A DNA stretch of 64,000 bases, taken from contig NZ_CP146350.1 in NCBI RefSeq assembly GCF_037055355.1, positions 8,021,001 through 8,085,000 of the forward strand. The letters are read 5' to 3'. This document shows positions 53,450 through 62,420 of this stretch, in pieces. Numbering within the stretch: position 1 is the stretch's first letter; the number at the start of each line of letters is the position of its first letter. Origin of the DNA: Streptomyces sp. DG1A-41 (GTDB taxonomy: Bacteria > Actinomycetota > Actinomycetes > Streptomycetales > Streptomycetaceae). The translations under genes and the position numbers were made by a program. The notes under the pieces were generated by a model. The model made no database searches and had not been told where the DNA came from. It saw only the letters and a program-made list of their open reading frames with translations.

Positions 53450-55926
53450 TCGGTCCCCCTCGCCAGCTGACCGGCGGCCGGGGTCGGCCCGCCGCCCTTG
53501 TAGGTGACCCGCCACAGGGCCGACTTGGAGTCCGAGGTGAAGAAGCCGCGGCCGTAGTCGAGGACGTACAGCGCGCCGTCCGGACCGAACTTCCAGTCCA
53601 TGAGGTTCTTGATGCCGTCATTGCCGATCGGCACGATCTTCTTCAGCGACTCCGAGTGCACCGGCAGACCGCCGTCGCCTTGCGTCTTGGGGTCCATGAG
53701 CACCGCGTTGCGTGGCTGGTCGGCGTCGTAGAAGTCACCGACGAACCACTTGCCGTCCCAGTACGCCGGCCACTTGACGGCACTGTCCACCGCGACCGTG
53801 TCGTACCGGTAGACCGGCCCGTTCATCGCGGCCTGCCCGCCGCCCTTCAGCCAGGGCAGCCGGTACGTCGCCTCCTCCGCTTTGTACGAGGGGACGCCGT
53901 TCGCGTCCCGCGGGTAGTCCGGCGCGCCGCCCTGCGGCGCGTACCAGATGTTGTTGCCGGTGACCGGCGGCAGCTTGACCAGACCGTCGTTGTTCGGCGA
54001 CTCGTTCTTCGGGCGGTCGCAGTCGTACCAGCCGAGCGGCTGGGACGGGTCCGGCAGATTGCGGTCACGGTAGGGCTGCTTGTTGCCCATGCAGTACGGC
54101 CAGCCCCGGTTGCCCGCCTTGGTGATGACGGCGAACGTGTCGTACTTGGCCGGGCCCCAGGTCGTCGAGGGCGCGCTCGCGTCCGGGCCGACCCAGCCCG
54201 CGTACAGCACGTCGGTCGACTTGTCGACGAAGATGCGGGCGGGGTTCCTGACTCCCATCACATAAATCTCGCCGCGCGTCTTGCCGCCGCCCTCGTCGGT
54301 CTCCTTCCCGGTGAAGAGGTTGCCCTCGGGGAGCGTGTACGTCCCGTCCGGCTCCGGGTGGATGCGCAGGATCTTGCCGTTGAGGTTGTTGGTGTTGCCG
54401 GCCGTGCGGCGCGCGTCCGCGAAGGAGACGCCCTTGTAGTTCGGCTGCGGGTTGTTGCCCGAGTAACCGCCGCTGAATCCGCTGGAGTTGTTGTCACCGG
54501 TGGCGACGTACAGGTTGCCCTTGGAGTCCCAGGCCATCCCGCCACCCGAGTGGCAGCAACTGTGGATCTGCACCGGCCACTTCAGCAGCACCTTCTCGCT
54601 GCTCAGGTCCAACTTGTTCGTGGCCTGGTCGAGCGAGAAGCGGGAGACCCGCCGCTCAGCCATCCGCGTGTCACGGTTGATCTGCGAGTGAGGCGTGTAG
54701 TGGAGATACACCCAGCCGTTCCGCTCGAACCCCGGGTCCAGCTCGATGCCGAGCAGTCCCTCCTCGACCTTGACCAGCTCGTCGCCACCGCCCTTGTTGC
54801 CGAAGACGGTGAGCGCACCGGCCAGGGTGACCTGCTTGGTCTTCGGGTCGTAGACGTGGATCTCGCCCTTGCCCTTGCCGATGTCGGGGTCGTTCCAGTC
54901 GGTGACCACGGGCTGCGAGGAGTCCGCGCCGCCCCGGCCGATGTAGAACACCCGGCCGTCGGGCGCGGTGACCAGCCCGTGCGGCTCGCCGGTCTGGTCG
55001 TTCTGCCCGGGCTGGTTGGGCTTGGTCAGCCGCTCCGCCGTGTAGTTGGCGTTGATGGTCGCCTTGCAGTCGGCCTGCTCCAGCCTGGTCGTCCACATCA
55101 GCGCGCCGCGCAGATGGGCCCGGAAGTCGGTCTCGTCGTACGACGACACCGTGCCGCCCATGCCGGTGTAGAAGGAGCGGCCACCGTCGTAGTCTCGGCA
55201 CCAACTGACCGGATGGTCCCAGCCGTTGGCACCCGGCCCCGGCAGGTAGGTCGACTCCCGCACGCGGGCCACCGTATGGACGTCACCCGACGGGTTCTTC
55301 ACCCAGTTCAGCCACTTGTCAGGGCGCTTCCACTGCACCGGCAGGTCCTTGGTGGCCGGGTGCCCGCGGTCGCCGACCTCGACGGTCGCACGCTGGACGG
55401 CCGCGGGGCCCGACGCGGCCGGGCGGGCGCCCACCAGTCCGGTGAACCAGTCGGAGTACGGCTCCGCGCGTGCCGCGTCGTGGACGCCGACGAACCCGCC
55501 GCCGGCCTCCATGTACGCCTCCAGGCCCGCCTCCTGCTCCGCGTCGAGGACGTCGCCCCCGCCGGTCAGGAACACGATCGCGTTGAAGCGGCCGAGTCTC
55601 GTCTCGTCGGTGAACACCGAGGCGTCGTCGGTGGCCTGGACCTTGAAACGGCGGTTCGCGGGTCCCGACAGCCCGATGTCCTCGATGGCCTCGATCCCGG
55701 CGTTCACGACCGGCGACTCCTCCCCGGCCGCCGCGGAACCGTGGAAGATCAGCACCCGTACGTTCGCGCCGCCCGGCGGCGACTTGATCGACATCGTTGT
55801 CGGCGTGGGTTCCGGATACGGGCGCGCGTTCGCGGCGGGCCCCGACAGCAGTCCGGCGGTCACGACTCCGGCGGCCACGGAGGCCGCCCAGACACGTCTT
55901 CCCTTGCTCAACCCTCGTAAGTGCAT
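53446..55926 (-). CDS. Secreted ThuA-like / PQQ-dependent sugar dehydrogenase fusion
   Basis: The 826-residue exported protein starts at ATG 55926 with GAGGAGG eight bases ahead. After the signal peptide (ANA), a ThuA-like class I amidotransferase fold occupies about residues 50-275 (NVRVLIFHGSAAAGEESPVV, VFLTGGGDVLDAEQEAGLEA, GFVGVHDAA). A six-bladed beta-propeller of the GSDH kind fills the rest (GLLGIELDPGFERNGWVYLH, HSCCHSGGGMAWDSKGNLYV, ILRIHPEPDGTYTLPEGNLF, GVRNPARIFVDKSTDVLYAG). ThuA relatives act in 3-keto-disaccharide metabolism. The propeller in known enzymes oxidises aldoses with PQQ. The coupled downstream gene offers a copper protein as electron acceptor. Sugar identity is not known. 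Confidence 0.9.
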   Translation of the reverse strand: MHLRGLSKGRRVWAASVAAGVVTAGLLSGPAANARPYPEPTPTTMSIKSPPGGANVRVLIFHGSAAAGEESPVVNAGIEAIEDIGLSGPANRRFKVQATDDASVFTDETRLGRFNAIVFLTGGGDVLDAEQEAGLEAYMEAGGGFVGVHDAARAEPYSDWFTGLVGARPAASGPAAVQRATVEVGDRGHPATKDLPVQWKRPDKWLNWVKNPSGDVHTVARVRESTYLPGPGANGWDHPVSWCRDYDGGRSFYTGMGGTVSSYDETDFRAHLRGALMWTTRLEQADCKATINANYTAERLTKPNQPGQNDQTGEPHGLVTAPDGRVFYIGRGGADSSQPVVTDWNDPDIGKGKGEIHVYDPKTKQVTLAGALTVFGNKGGGDELVKVEEGLLGIELDPGFERNGWVYLHYTPHSQINRDTRMAERRVSRFSLDQATNKLDLSSEKVLLKWPVQIHSCCHSGGGMAWDSKGNLYVATGDNNSSGFSGGYSGNNPQPNYKGVSFADARRTAGNTNNLNGKILRIHPEPDGTYTLPEGNLFTGKETDEGGGKTRGEIYVMGVRNPARIFVDKSTDVLYAGWVGPDASAPSTTWGPAKYDTFAVITKAGNRGWPYCMGNKQPYRDRNLPDPSQPLGWYDCDRPKNESPNNDGLVKLPPVTGNNIWYAPQGGAPDYPRDANGVPSYKAEEATYRLPWLKGGGQAAMNGPVYRYDTVAVDSAVKWPAYWDGKWFVGDFYDADQPRNAVLMDPKTQGDGGLPVHSESLKKIVPIGNDGIKNLMDWKFGPDGALYVLDYGRGFFTSDSKSALWRVTYKGGGPTPAAGQLARGTE

Positions 55927-56115
55927 GGGCACCTCCTCGGTCACAGCAACACCGCCAAGGAAGCTAAACCCCTTTGCACGGCTCGCCAATACCTATGACC
56001 GTGATCGCCTCACCTTTGTCCTGAGTGTGGATAAACAGGTGTGCGGCCGGTACCGTCTCACAGGTTCATCACAGGTACGTCTCCGTAAAAGCCTTACCAG
56101 GGTGGGGAGTTCCGC

Positions 56116-57093
56116 ATGGACAGACGCAGCTTCAACCGGCGGGTCCTGCTGGGCGGCGCGGCCGTCGCGACATCGTTGTCCGTGGCTCCGGAGGCCATCG
56201 GCGCGAACGGACCGGCGAAGACGGCACCGGCCGGGGGAGAGGTGAAGCGCATCAAGCTGTACGCCGAGAAGCTCCCCGACGGCCGGATGGGCTACGGCCT
56301 GGAGAAGGGCAAGGCGACCGTCCCCGGCCCGCTCATCGAGCTCAACGAGGGCGACACGCTGCACATCGAGTTCGAGAACACCATGGACGTGGCGGTGAGT
56401 CTGCATGTCCACGGCCTGGACTACGAGATCACCAGCGACGGTACGAAGCTGAACCGGAGCCATGTCGAGCCGGGCGGCACCCGCACCTACACCTGGCGCA
56501 CCCACGCTCCCGGCCGCCGGGGGGACGGCACCTGGCGGGCGGGCAGCGCGGGTTACTGGCACTACCACGACCACGTCGTCGGCACGGACCACGGCACGCA
56601 GGGGCTCCAGAAGGGCCTGTACGGCCCGGTCATCGTCCGCCGCAAGGGCGACGTCCTGCCGGACCGCACGCACACGGTCGTCTTCAACGACATGCTCATC
56701 AACAACAGGCCGCCGCACTCAGGGCCCGACTTCGAGGCCACGGTGGGGGATCGCGTCGAGTTCATCGTGATCACGCACGGCGAGTTCTACCACACGTTCC
56801 ATATGCACGGTCACCGCTGGGCCGACAACCGCACCGGCATGCTGACCGGCCCCGACGACCCCAGCCAGGTCATCGACAACAAGATCACGGGCCCGGCCGA
56901 CTCGTTCGGCTTCCAGGTGATCGCGGGGGAGGGGGTCGGCGCCGGCGCCTGGATGTACCACTGCCATGTGCAGAGCCACTCCGACATGGGGATGGTGGGC
57001 CTGTTCCTGGTGAAGAAGCCGGACGGGACCATTCCCGGCTACGACCCGCACGAGCACGCTCAGGAGCCGCCCGGGAACGGCCACGATCACTGA
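56116..57093 (+). CDS. Two-domain small laccase (SLAC-type multicopper oxidase)
   Basis: This 325-residue exported oxidase starts at ATG 56116 after GGGGAG. A Tat signal ([13 protein letters not shown]) leads to domain 1 with SLHVHGLDY and [12 protein letters not shown]. Domain 2 has [11 protein letters not shown] and the C-terminal [14 protein letters not shown], completing type 1, 2 and 3 copper ligands. The short two-domain length is the small laccase type typical of Streptomyces, active as a trimer. It oxidises phenols or metal ions and can depolymerise or dimerise lignin-like aromatics outside the cell. It is divergent from the ThuA-PQQ operon with 190 bp between. Confidence 0.95.
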   Translation: MDRRSFNRRVLLGGAAVATSLSVAPEAIGANGPAKTAPAGGEVKRIKLYAEKLPDGRMGYGLEKGKATVPGPLIELNEGDTLHIEFENTMDVAVSLHVHGLDYEITSDGTKLNRSHVEPGGTRTYTWRTHAPGRRGDGTWRAGSAGYWHYHDHVVGTDHGTQGLQKGLYGPVIVRRKGDVLPDRTHTVVFNDMLINNRPPHSGPDFEATVGDRVEFIVITHGEFYHTFHMHGHRWADNRTGMLTGPDDPSQVIDNKITGPADSFGFQVIAGEGVGAGAWMYHCHVQSHSDMGMVGLFLVKKPDGTIPGYDPHEHAQEPPGNGHDH

Positions 57094-57128
57094 CGGGCGC
57101 GTGCGGCCGGGCGCTCTCCGACGTGCGG

Positions 57129-57140
57129 GAGAGCGCTCTC
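57129..57140. promoter_or_regulatory. Perfect LacI-type operator before the second LacI gene
   Basis: GAGAGCGCTCTC is a perfect 12-base palindrome. A related half, GGGCGCTCTCC, lies about 20 bp earlier. It overlaps the expected promoter (a TATCCT element follows near 57162) and resembles CebR-type GGGAGCGCTCCC sites, so it likely mediates autoregulation. Confidence 0.6.
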
Positions 57141-57197
57141 ACCGCACTCCGCCACCGGGGCTATCCTGATCCGCAACCGCAGGTGAGGAGCCCTGAA

Positions 57198-58231
57198 GTG
57201 ACCGACACAGCGCCGCGTCCCACTCTGGAGGCCGTGGCCGCCCGTGCCGGTGTCTCGCGGGCCACCGTCTCGCGCGTGGTCAACGGGGGTGACGGGGTCA
57301 GGGACATCCTCGTCGAGCGGGTCCGCAAGGCGGTGGAGGAGCTCGGGTACGTGCCCAACCAGGCGGCCCGCTCCCTGGTGACCCGGCGGCACGACGCGAT
57401 CGCGGTCGTCGTCGCCGAGCCGGAGACCCGCGTGTTCGCCGACCCGTTCTTCGCGCTCCAGCTGCGCGGCATCAGCAAGGAACTCACGGCCCACGACAAC
57501 CAGCTCGTGCTGCTGCTCACCGAAGGCCGGGACGACCACGCCCGGGTCGGCCGGTACCTCGCCGGCGGACATGTCGACGGGGCCCTCGTCTTCTCCCTGC
57601 ACCTCGACGACCCGCTGCCGGAACTGATCCAGCGGGCCGGCGTCCCCACCGTCTTCGGCGGGCGGCCCGGCTGGAACGGAGACCGGCGCGGCGTGGTGTA
57701 CGTCGACAGCGACAACCGCGGCGGCGCCCGCGACGCCGTCCGCCACCTGGCCGGCCTCGGCCGCACCCGGATCGCGCACATCACCGGCGCCCTCGACCAG
57801 ACGTCCGCGGTGGACCGGCTCGACGGTTACCGGGACGTCATGGTGGACGCCGACCCGCGGCTGATCGCCGAGGCCGACTTCACCCGGCCGGCGGCGAGCG
57901 GGCGATGCGCGAGCTCCTCGACCGCCGCCCGGACGTGGACGCGGTCTTCGCCGCCAACGACCTCGCCGCCGCGGGGGCGCTGCGCGTCCTGCGCGAGGCC
58001 GGACGGCGTGTCCCCGACGACGTCGCCGTGATCGGCTTCGACGACATGCTCCCCGTCGCGGAACAGACCGACCCGCCTCTCACGACGGTCCGTCAGGACA
58101 TCGAGGAGATGGGCCGGCTGATGGCCTGCCTGCTGCTGCGGGGGCTCGACCGCGGCACTGAGGAGGGCGTGGGCGGCACGCCCTCCAGTGTGGTCCTGCC
58201 GACGACGCTGGTGCGGCGGGCGTCCGCGTAG
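57198..58231 (+). pseudogene. LacI-family regulator with a one-base deletion
   Basis: GTG 57198 follows GAGGAG and opens a full LacI regulator: HTH at residues 8-30 (TLEAVAARAGVSRATVSRVV), hinge YVPNQAARSLV, and most of the sugar-sensor domain. Near 57890, between EADFTRP and what should be GGERAMRELL, one base is missing. The C-terminal third (RELLDRRPDVDAVFAANDLA, DVAVIGFDDMLPVAEQT) sits in another frame and ends at 58231. Restored, it would be a normal 344-residue protein. As it stands the product is truncated. It could be genuine inactivation or an assembly slip in a G/C run. Confidence 0.85.
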
Positions 58232-58246
58232 TCCGGCGGACGGGCC

Positions 58247-59032
58247 TCAGCCCGGCTGTGGCTCGCTGCGGATCACCGCGAAACGCGCCCCGTACGGGTC
58301 CGCGACCTTGGCGATGCGGCCCACGCCCGGCAGGTCCGTGGCGGGCATGCGGACCGTGCCGCCCCGTTCCCGGGCCTTGGCGACGGTGGCGTCCGTGTCG
58401 GTGACCTCGAAGTACGGCAGCCAGTGCGCCTCCTCCTCGGCCGGGTCCTCGGCCAGCGGGACGATGCCGCCGAACATGGCGCCCTCGCCCTCTCCTGCCG
58501 GGGCGAGAGTGGTGTAGGTGCCGCCGGCGAAGTCAACGCCGAAGGTCTCCAGGCCGAGCACGGAGTGGTAGAAGGCGGCAGCGGCCGGGACGTCCGCCGT
58601 GTACAGCTCCAGCCAGCACAGCGAGCCGGGCTCCTGGACGACGTCCAGGCCCTTGTTGCGGCCCGGCTGCCACAGGCCGAAGGGCACCCCGGCCTGGTCG
58701 GCCAGGATCGCCGTGCGGCCCAGGTCCTGCACGTCCATGGGCTGCATCCGCACCGAGCCGTGCGCCTGCCCGGCCACCCGCGCCGTGGCGTCCGCGTCCG
58801 GGGCCTGGAAGTACACCGTCCAGGAGGGCGGGCCCTGCTCCGGGGTGGTCTGCATGCCGCCGGCGGTGGTTCTGCCGCCCAGTTGGAAGAGGCCGTAGCC
58901 CGCGAGCTCGGGCCCGCCGGGCTGGAACTCCCAGCCGAACAGGCCGCCGTAGAAGGAGGCGGCGCCGTCGATGTCGGGAGTGCCGAGATCGATCCAGTTC
59001 GGAGCGCCGGTGACATAACGGGTGGTGAGCAT
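58247..59032 (-). CDS. VOC-family protein, two glyoxalase-like domains
   Basis: This 261-residue protein starts at ATG 59032 behind GAGGAGG. It has two tandem beta-alpha-beta-beta-beta vicinal oxygen chelate domains (PNWIDLGTPDIDGAASFYGG; LCWLELYTADVPAAAAFYHS). The family includes glyoxalases, antibiotic-binding and aromatic ring-cleavage enzymes. Metal ligands of true extradiol enzymes are not evident, so a hydroxylase- or antibiotic-binding-like role is as likely as catalysis. It is divergent from the WhiB gene. Confidence 0.9.
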   Translation of the reverse strand: MLTTRYVTGAPNWIDLGTPDIDGAASFYGGLFGWEFQPGGPELAGYGLFQLGGRTTAGGMQTTPEQGPPSWTVYFQAPDADATARVAGQAHGSVRMQPMDVQDLGRTAILADQAGVPFGLWQPGRNKGLDVVQEPGSLCWLELYTADVPAAAAFYHSVLGLETFGVDFAGGTYTTLAPAGEGEGAMFGGIVPLAEDPAEEEAHWLPYFEVTDTDATVAKARERGGTVRMPATDLPGVGRIAKVADPYGARFAVIRSEPQPG

Positions 59033-59253
59033 CGTCGCCCTCCTCGCGCTGGGCCCGCTCGTCTTCTCTGCCGAGTCTCGCACCGCCCACTGACCACCGC
59101 CGCCGGAACTCCGCCGGGCGTGACGCCGGGCTCCGCGCGCCGCCGTGCGCCGGCCCGTCCGGCGGGCCACCATCAAGGTGGCCGGAGGCCCGTCCATGCG
59201 GTGTTGATCCCGCGTTGATCGAACGTTTTTCGCCCTCCGGAACGCTTCTGGCC

Positions 59254-59499
59254 ATGCACATCGACACCATGATCTCGCCCGAACTCGCCTGGCAGCAGGA
59301 GGCGTTGTGCGCGCAGACGGGGGCGGACTTCTTCTTTCCCGAGCCCGGCAGCTCGGTGCGGGAGGCGAAGCGGATCTGCGGCCTGTGCCCGATCCGGGAC
59401 GCCTGCCTCGAGTACGCGATGGACAACGACGAGCGCTTTGGTGTCTGGGGCGGTCTGTCGGAGAAGGAGCGACTGGAACTGCGGCGTACGTCGCGGTAG
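59254..59499 (+). CDS. WhiB-family iron-sulfur transcriptional regulator
   Basis: This 81-residue protein starts at ATG 59254; the TTG at 59215 only adds 13 residues with no better site. Four cysteines in the WhiB pattern (EALCAQTG, then CGLCPIRDAC) bind an Fe-S cluster. GVWGGLSEKERLEL is the conserved turn before the basic C-terminus (RRTSR). FPEPGSSVREAKRIC and YAMDNDERFG place it close to WhiB/WblE-type proteins rather than WblC. The exact paralogue cannot be decided from sequence. Confidence 0.92.
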   Translation: MHIDTMISPELAWQQEALCAQTGADFFFPEPGSSVREAKRICGLCPIRDACLEYAMDNDERFGVWGGLSEKERLELRRTSR

Positions 59500-59542
59500 C
59501 CGTGTGCGCGTGCCTGCCGGGGAGCCGGGTGTGTGAAACGCC

Positions 59543-59574
59543 GAGACCCCGGCCGCTCGTGCGGTCGGGGCCTC
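59543..59574. terminator. Bidirectional terminator between WhiB and desaturase genes
   Basis: GAG-A-CCCCGGCCGC is paired with GCGGTCGGGG-C-CTC around a TCGT loop, giving a 10 bp core with one G-U pair and three more flanking pairs. It is placed for both the WhiB gene and the convergent desaturase gene. Confidence 0.75.
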
Positions 59575-59607
59575 GCAGTCGTGGGGCCGGACGTGCCGGG
59601 TCGGCCG

Positions 59608-60584
59608 TCAGGCGCCGGCCCGGCCGCCATGCGGGCCTTGCGCGCGGCCAGCTTCTCGTCGAACTTCGTCGCCTCGCTGTCCAGGCCGCCCACGTACAGG
59701 CCGAGTTCCTCCTGTGCCTTGCGGCCCTCGGCGCCCAGCCCGTCGATCTCCATGACCTTCAGGAAGCGCAGCACGGGCTGGAGTACGTCGTCGTGGTGGA
59801 TGCGCAGGTTGTAGACCTCGCCGATCGCCATCTGCGCGGCGGCGCGCTCGAAGCCGGGGATGCCGTGGCCGGGCATCCGGAAGTTCACGACCACGTCCCG
59901 CACGGCCTGCATGGTCAGGTCGGGTGCGAGCTCGAACGCCGACTTGAGGAGGTTGCGGTAGAAGACCATGTGGAGGTTCTCGTCGGTCGCGATGCGGGCC
60001 AGCATGCGGTCGCAGACCGGGTCGCCGGACTGGTGGCCGGTGTTGCGGTGCGAGATACGGGTGGCCAGCTCCTGGAAGGCGACATAGGCGATCGAGTGCA
60101 GCATCGAGTGCCGGTTGTCCGACTCGAAGCCCTCGCTCATGTGCGACATGCGGAACTGCTCGAGCTTGTCCGGGTCCACGGCGCGCGAGGCGAGCAGGTA
60201 GTCCCGCATCACGATGCCGTGCCGGCCCTCCTCGGCCGTCCAGCGGTGCACCCACGTGCCCCAGGCGCCGTCGCGGCCGAAGAGCGAGGCGATCTCGTGG
60301 TGGTAGCTGGGCAGGTTGTCCTCGGTCAGCAGGTTCACGACGAGCGCGATGCGGCCGATCTCGGTGACCTTCGACTGCTCCTTGTCCCAGGCCTCGCCGT
60401 CCTCGAAGAGGCCGGGGAAGTTGCGCGCGTCGCTCCACGGCACGTACTCGTGCGGCATCCAGTCCTTGGCGACCTGCAGATGCCGGTTGAGTTCCTGCTC
60501 GACCACTTCCTCCAGTGCGTACAGCAGCTGAGCGTCGGTCCAGGCGCCGGCGGGGCTGCCGAGGTGGGGAGTGGTGATCGTCAT
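59608..60584 (-). CDS. Ferritin-like acyl-ACP desaturase, stop codon displaced by frameshift
   Basis: This di-iron desaturase of about 325 residues puts a double bond in acyl-ACP. Its ligands appear in VVEQELNRH, TAEEGRHG and TDENLHM, with the family blocks MPHEYVPWSDARNFPGLFED and HQSGDPVCDRML. ATG 60584 is the start, with GGAGAG ahead. In the natural frame the protein runs to KARMAA and then, because one base is missing near 59625, misses its TGA and reads on through the terminator and the antisense of the WhiB gene to 58533. The expected stop is at 59608 in the other frame. An error or a recent mutation are both possible. Expression should follow the triple operator at 60626. Confidence 0.88.
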
Positions 60585-60625
60585 GGACTCTCCAGGGGGA
60601 CATGCGTACGAGCGGTGAGCGGTAA

Positions 60626-60671
60626 CCTACGGCATCGTAGGCTACGTATCCGTAGGTTACGATGCCGTAGG
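60626..60671. promoter_or_regulatory. Triple overlapping dyad operator of the desaturase gene
   Basis: Three 16-base dyads repeat at a 15-base period: CCTACGGCATCGTAGG (60626), GCTACGTATCCGTAGG (60641) and GTTACGATGCCGTAGG (60656). The whole array is bounded by a perfect 17-base inverted repeat (60623-60639 and 60658-60674). TACG-N4-CGTA with this spacing is typical of a TetR-family fatty-acid regulator, binding cooperatively about 40-90 bp before the desaturase start. No TetR gene is adjacent. Confidence 0.8.
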
Positions 60672-60775
60672 TTAAGGGCGCTGTAAAGGCCGCTGATCAG
60701 CGGTGTCGCCCGTACGCCCACCACCGCCACCGGACCCGCAGGTCGAGGGGCCGGAGAGGGCGCGTGCCCGCCCCG

Positions 60776-61552
60776 TCAGGCGTACAGCTCCCGCAGCCGC
60801 ACCGAGAGGCACGTCACACATCCCTCGAGTTTCTCGAACTCGCTGATGTCCACGACGACCGGTTCGTACCCCAGGTCCGCGAACAGCTCCGCCGTCTTCG
60901 GCGCGCTGGCCGCCATCAGCAGTTTGTCACCGCCGAGCAGCACCACGTGCGCACCGGCCTCCTCCGGCACCGGCAGGAAGCGGGCGAACAGCGACGGCGC
61001 GTCCATCTTCGGGATGTGCCCGATGACCGTCCCGTCCGGCAGCGCCGTGACCGCCGACTTCAGGTGCAGCACCTTGCTCACCGGTACGGCGACGACCCGC
61101 GCGCCCAGCGGTTCGAACGCGGCCCGCAGTTGCTGGACGCCGGCGGCGTTGGTGCGTCCGCCGCGGCCCACGTACACGGTGTCGCCGGTCTTCAGTACGT
61201 CGCCGCCCTCCAGCGTGCCCGGCTCCCAGATCCAGTTCACCGAGCAGCCCAGACCGGCCACGGCCTCCTCGACCCCGGCGGTCTCGTCACGCCGGGACTC
61301 GGCGCCCGGGCGGGCGATCAGCGCCACGTTCTTGTACATCACGACCGTGTCCTCGACGAACACCGAGTCCGGGCAGTCGTCGGCCGGGTCGACATCGATG
61401 GTCTCCCAGCCGTGCGTGCGCAGGGCCTTCACGTACGCCTCCCACTGCTCGACCGCGAGGTCGGCGTCGACCCTCTCCCGCTCGATGTGTGTCACCAGCC
61501 CTTCGGCAAGACGCGGGCTGGGGCGGCGGACGAGGGCCTTCTTGCTGGGCAC
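60776..61552 (-). CDS. ddaH: N-omega,N-omega-dimethylarginine dimethylaminohydrolase
   Basis: This 258-residue amidinotransferase-superfamily enzyme hydrolyses methylated arginines to citrulline and methylamines. It shows the pentein motifs DDCPDSVFVEDTV near residue 58, LEGGDVLKTGDTVYVGRGGR, the catalytic His in HLKSAVTAL and the nucleophilic Cys in the C-terminal EGCVTCLSVRL. ATG 61552 is the start. It is a single gene; the desaturase promoter region lies just past its end. Confidence 0.93.
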   Translation of the reverse strand: MPSKKALVRRPSPRLAEGLVTHIERERVDADLAVEQWEAYVKALRTHGWETIDVDPADDCPDSVFVEDTVVMYKNVALIARPGAESRRDETAGVEEAVAGLGCSVNWIWEPGTLEGGDVLKTGDTVYVGRGGRTNAAGVQQLRAAFEPLGARVVAVPVSKVLHLKSAVTALPDGTVIGHIPKMDAPSLFARFLPVPEEAGAHVVLLGGDKLLMAASAPKTAELFADLGYEPVVVDISEFEKLEGCVTCLSVRLRELYA

Positions 61553-62420
61553 GAGCGTGACTCCGTATCGGATGGGACGTGTCTGGACAGCACCGACGGA
61601 GCCTCCGGGGTCGACCGGAGCCCATCGGGCGTCAGCCGCCCATCATGCAGGGCGAACCCGGGCGACGACACCCCCGGGGGAGCGGAGGGCAGGGCCGGGG
61701 CGGCCCGCCACCCTGTCAGGCAGCAGGCTGAACACCGGCCTCCCGACCTGGCCGGCCTCCAGCCTGGCCTGCATCTGTCCCGGCGCCTCAGGGGGATGTG
61801 CGGGCGGGTGCCGGTGCGGGCCGGTTTGCTGCCGGCCTGGGTGGCACCTGGCCTGGGTAGTTCTGGGCCCTGTGCCTTCGGGTGTGCGGGCGGGTGCCGG
61901 TCCGGGGCCGGTTCGCTGTCGGCCCGGGTGGGACTTGGCCTGCGCGGTTCCGGGCCCGACCCTCAGCCGACGTGCGGGCGGGTGCCGGTTCTGGGCCGGT
62001 CTGCCGTCGGCTCGGGCCGCGTCTGGTCCGGTCGGCTACCGACCGGGGCCCCAGCGGGCCATCGGGGTGAGCGTCGATCCCGGTCCGGTCCGCTGTCGGC
62101 CCGGGTGGCACCTGGCAATGAGCGGTTCTGGACCCGGCCCTCAGCAGGGCATCCGAGCGAGCGTCGATCCGGCCCTGTCCGACGCCGACCCGGGCCGGAC
62201 CTGGTCCGGTCGGCTCCCGAACGGCGCCTCAGCGGGGCGCCCGGGCACGTGCCCGTTCCGGGTGCGGTCGGCCGCCGGCCCGGGCCTGTTACCCGGTCGG
62301 TCCGCACCCGGTGCCGCTGTGGCGTCGGCGTGGCCAAGGAGGGCTGCCACAGGCCGGCAATTCCCGGCCGGGACCCGGGAATCGGACTCGGCCGGGCGTC
62401 AAGTCGTCGCCGCCGCGGGC
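61553..62420. other. 868 bp gap with degenerate tandem repeats
   Basis: No gene with a domain or ribosome site is visible on either strand. From 61799 to about 62320 it is filled by roughly six diverged copies of an 86-90 bp unit (listed separately). The flanks, 61553-61798 and 62320-62420, contain no recognised structure beyond a short GC-rich stretch. Long open frames crossing it are artefacts of very high GC. Confidence 0.6.
61799..62320. repeat. Degenerate ~88 bp tandem repeat array
   Basis: Unit starts are at about 61799, 61885, 61973, 62062, 62152 and 62240, a spacing of 86-90 bp. Recurrent words are TGCGGGCGGGTGCCGG, CGTCGATCC, GGCCCGGGTGG and GACCTGGTCCGGTCGG. Spacings are not multiples of three, so no protein repeat is maintained across them. 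Confidence 0.65.

Noticed and set aside
58533..59607. Long C-terminal extension of the desaturase as a real fusion protein
   Set aside because: It crosses a strong terminator and is antisense to two intact genes. A single missing base explains it.
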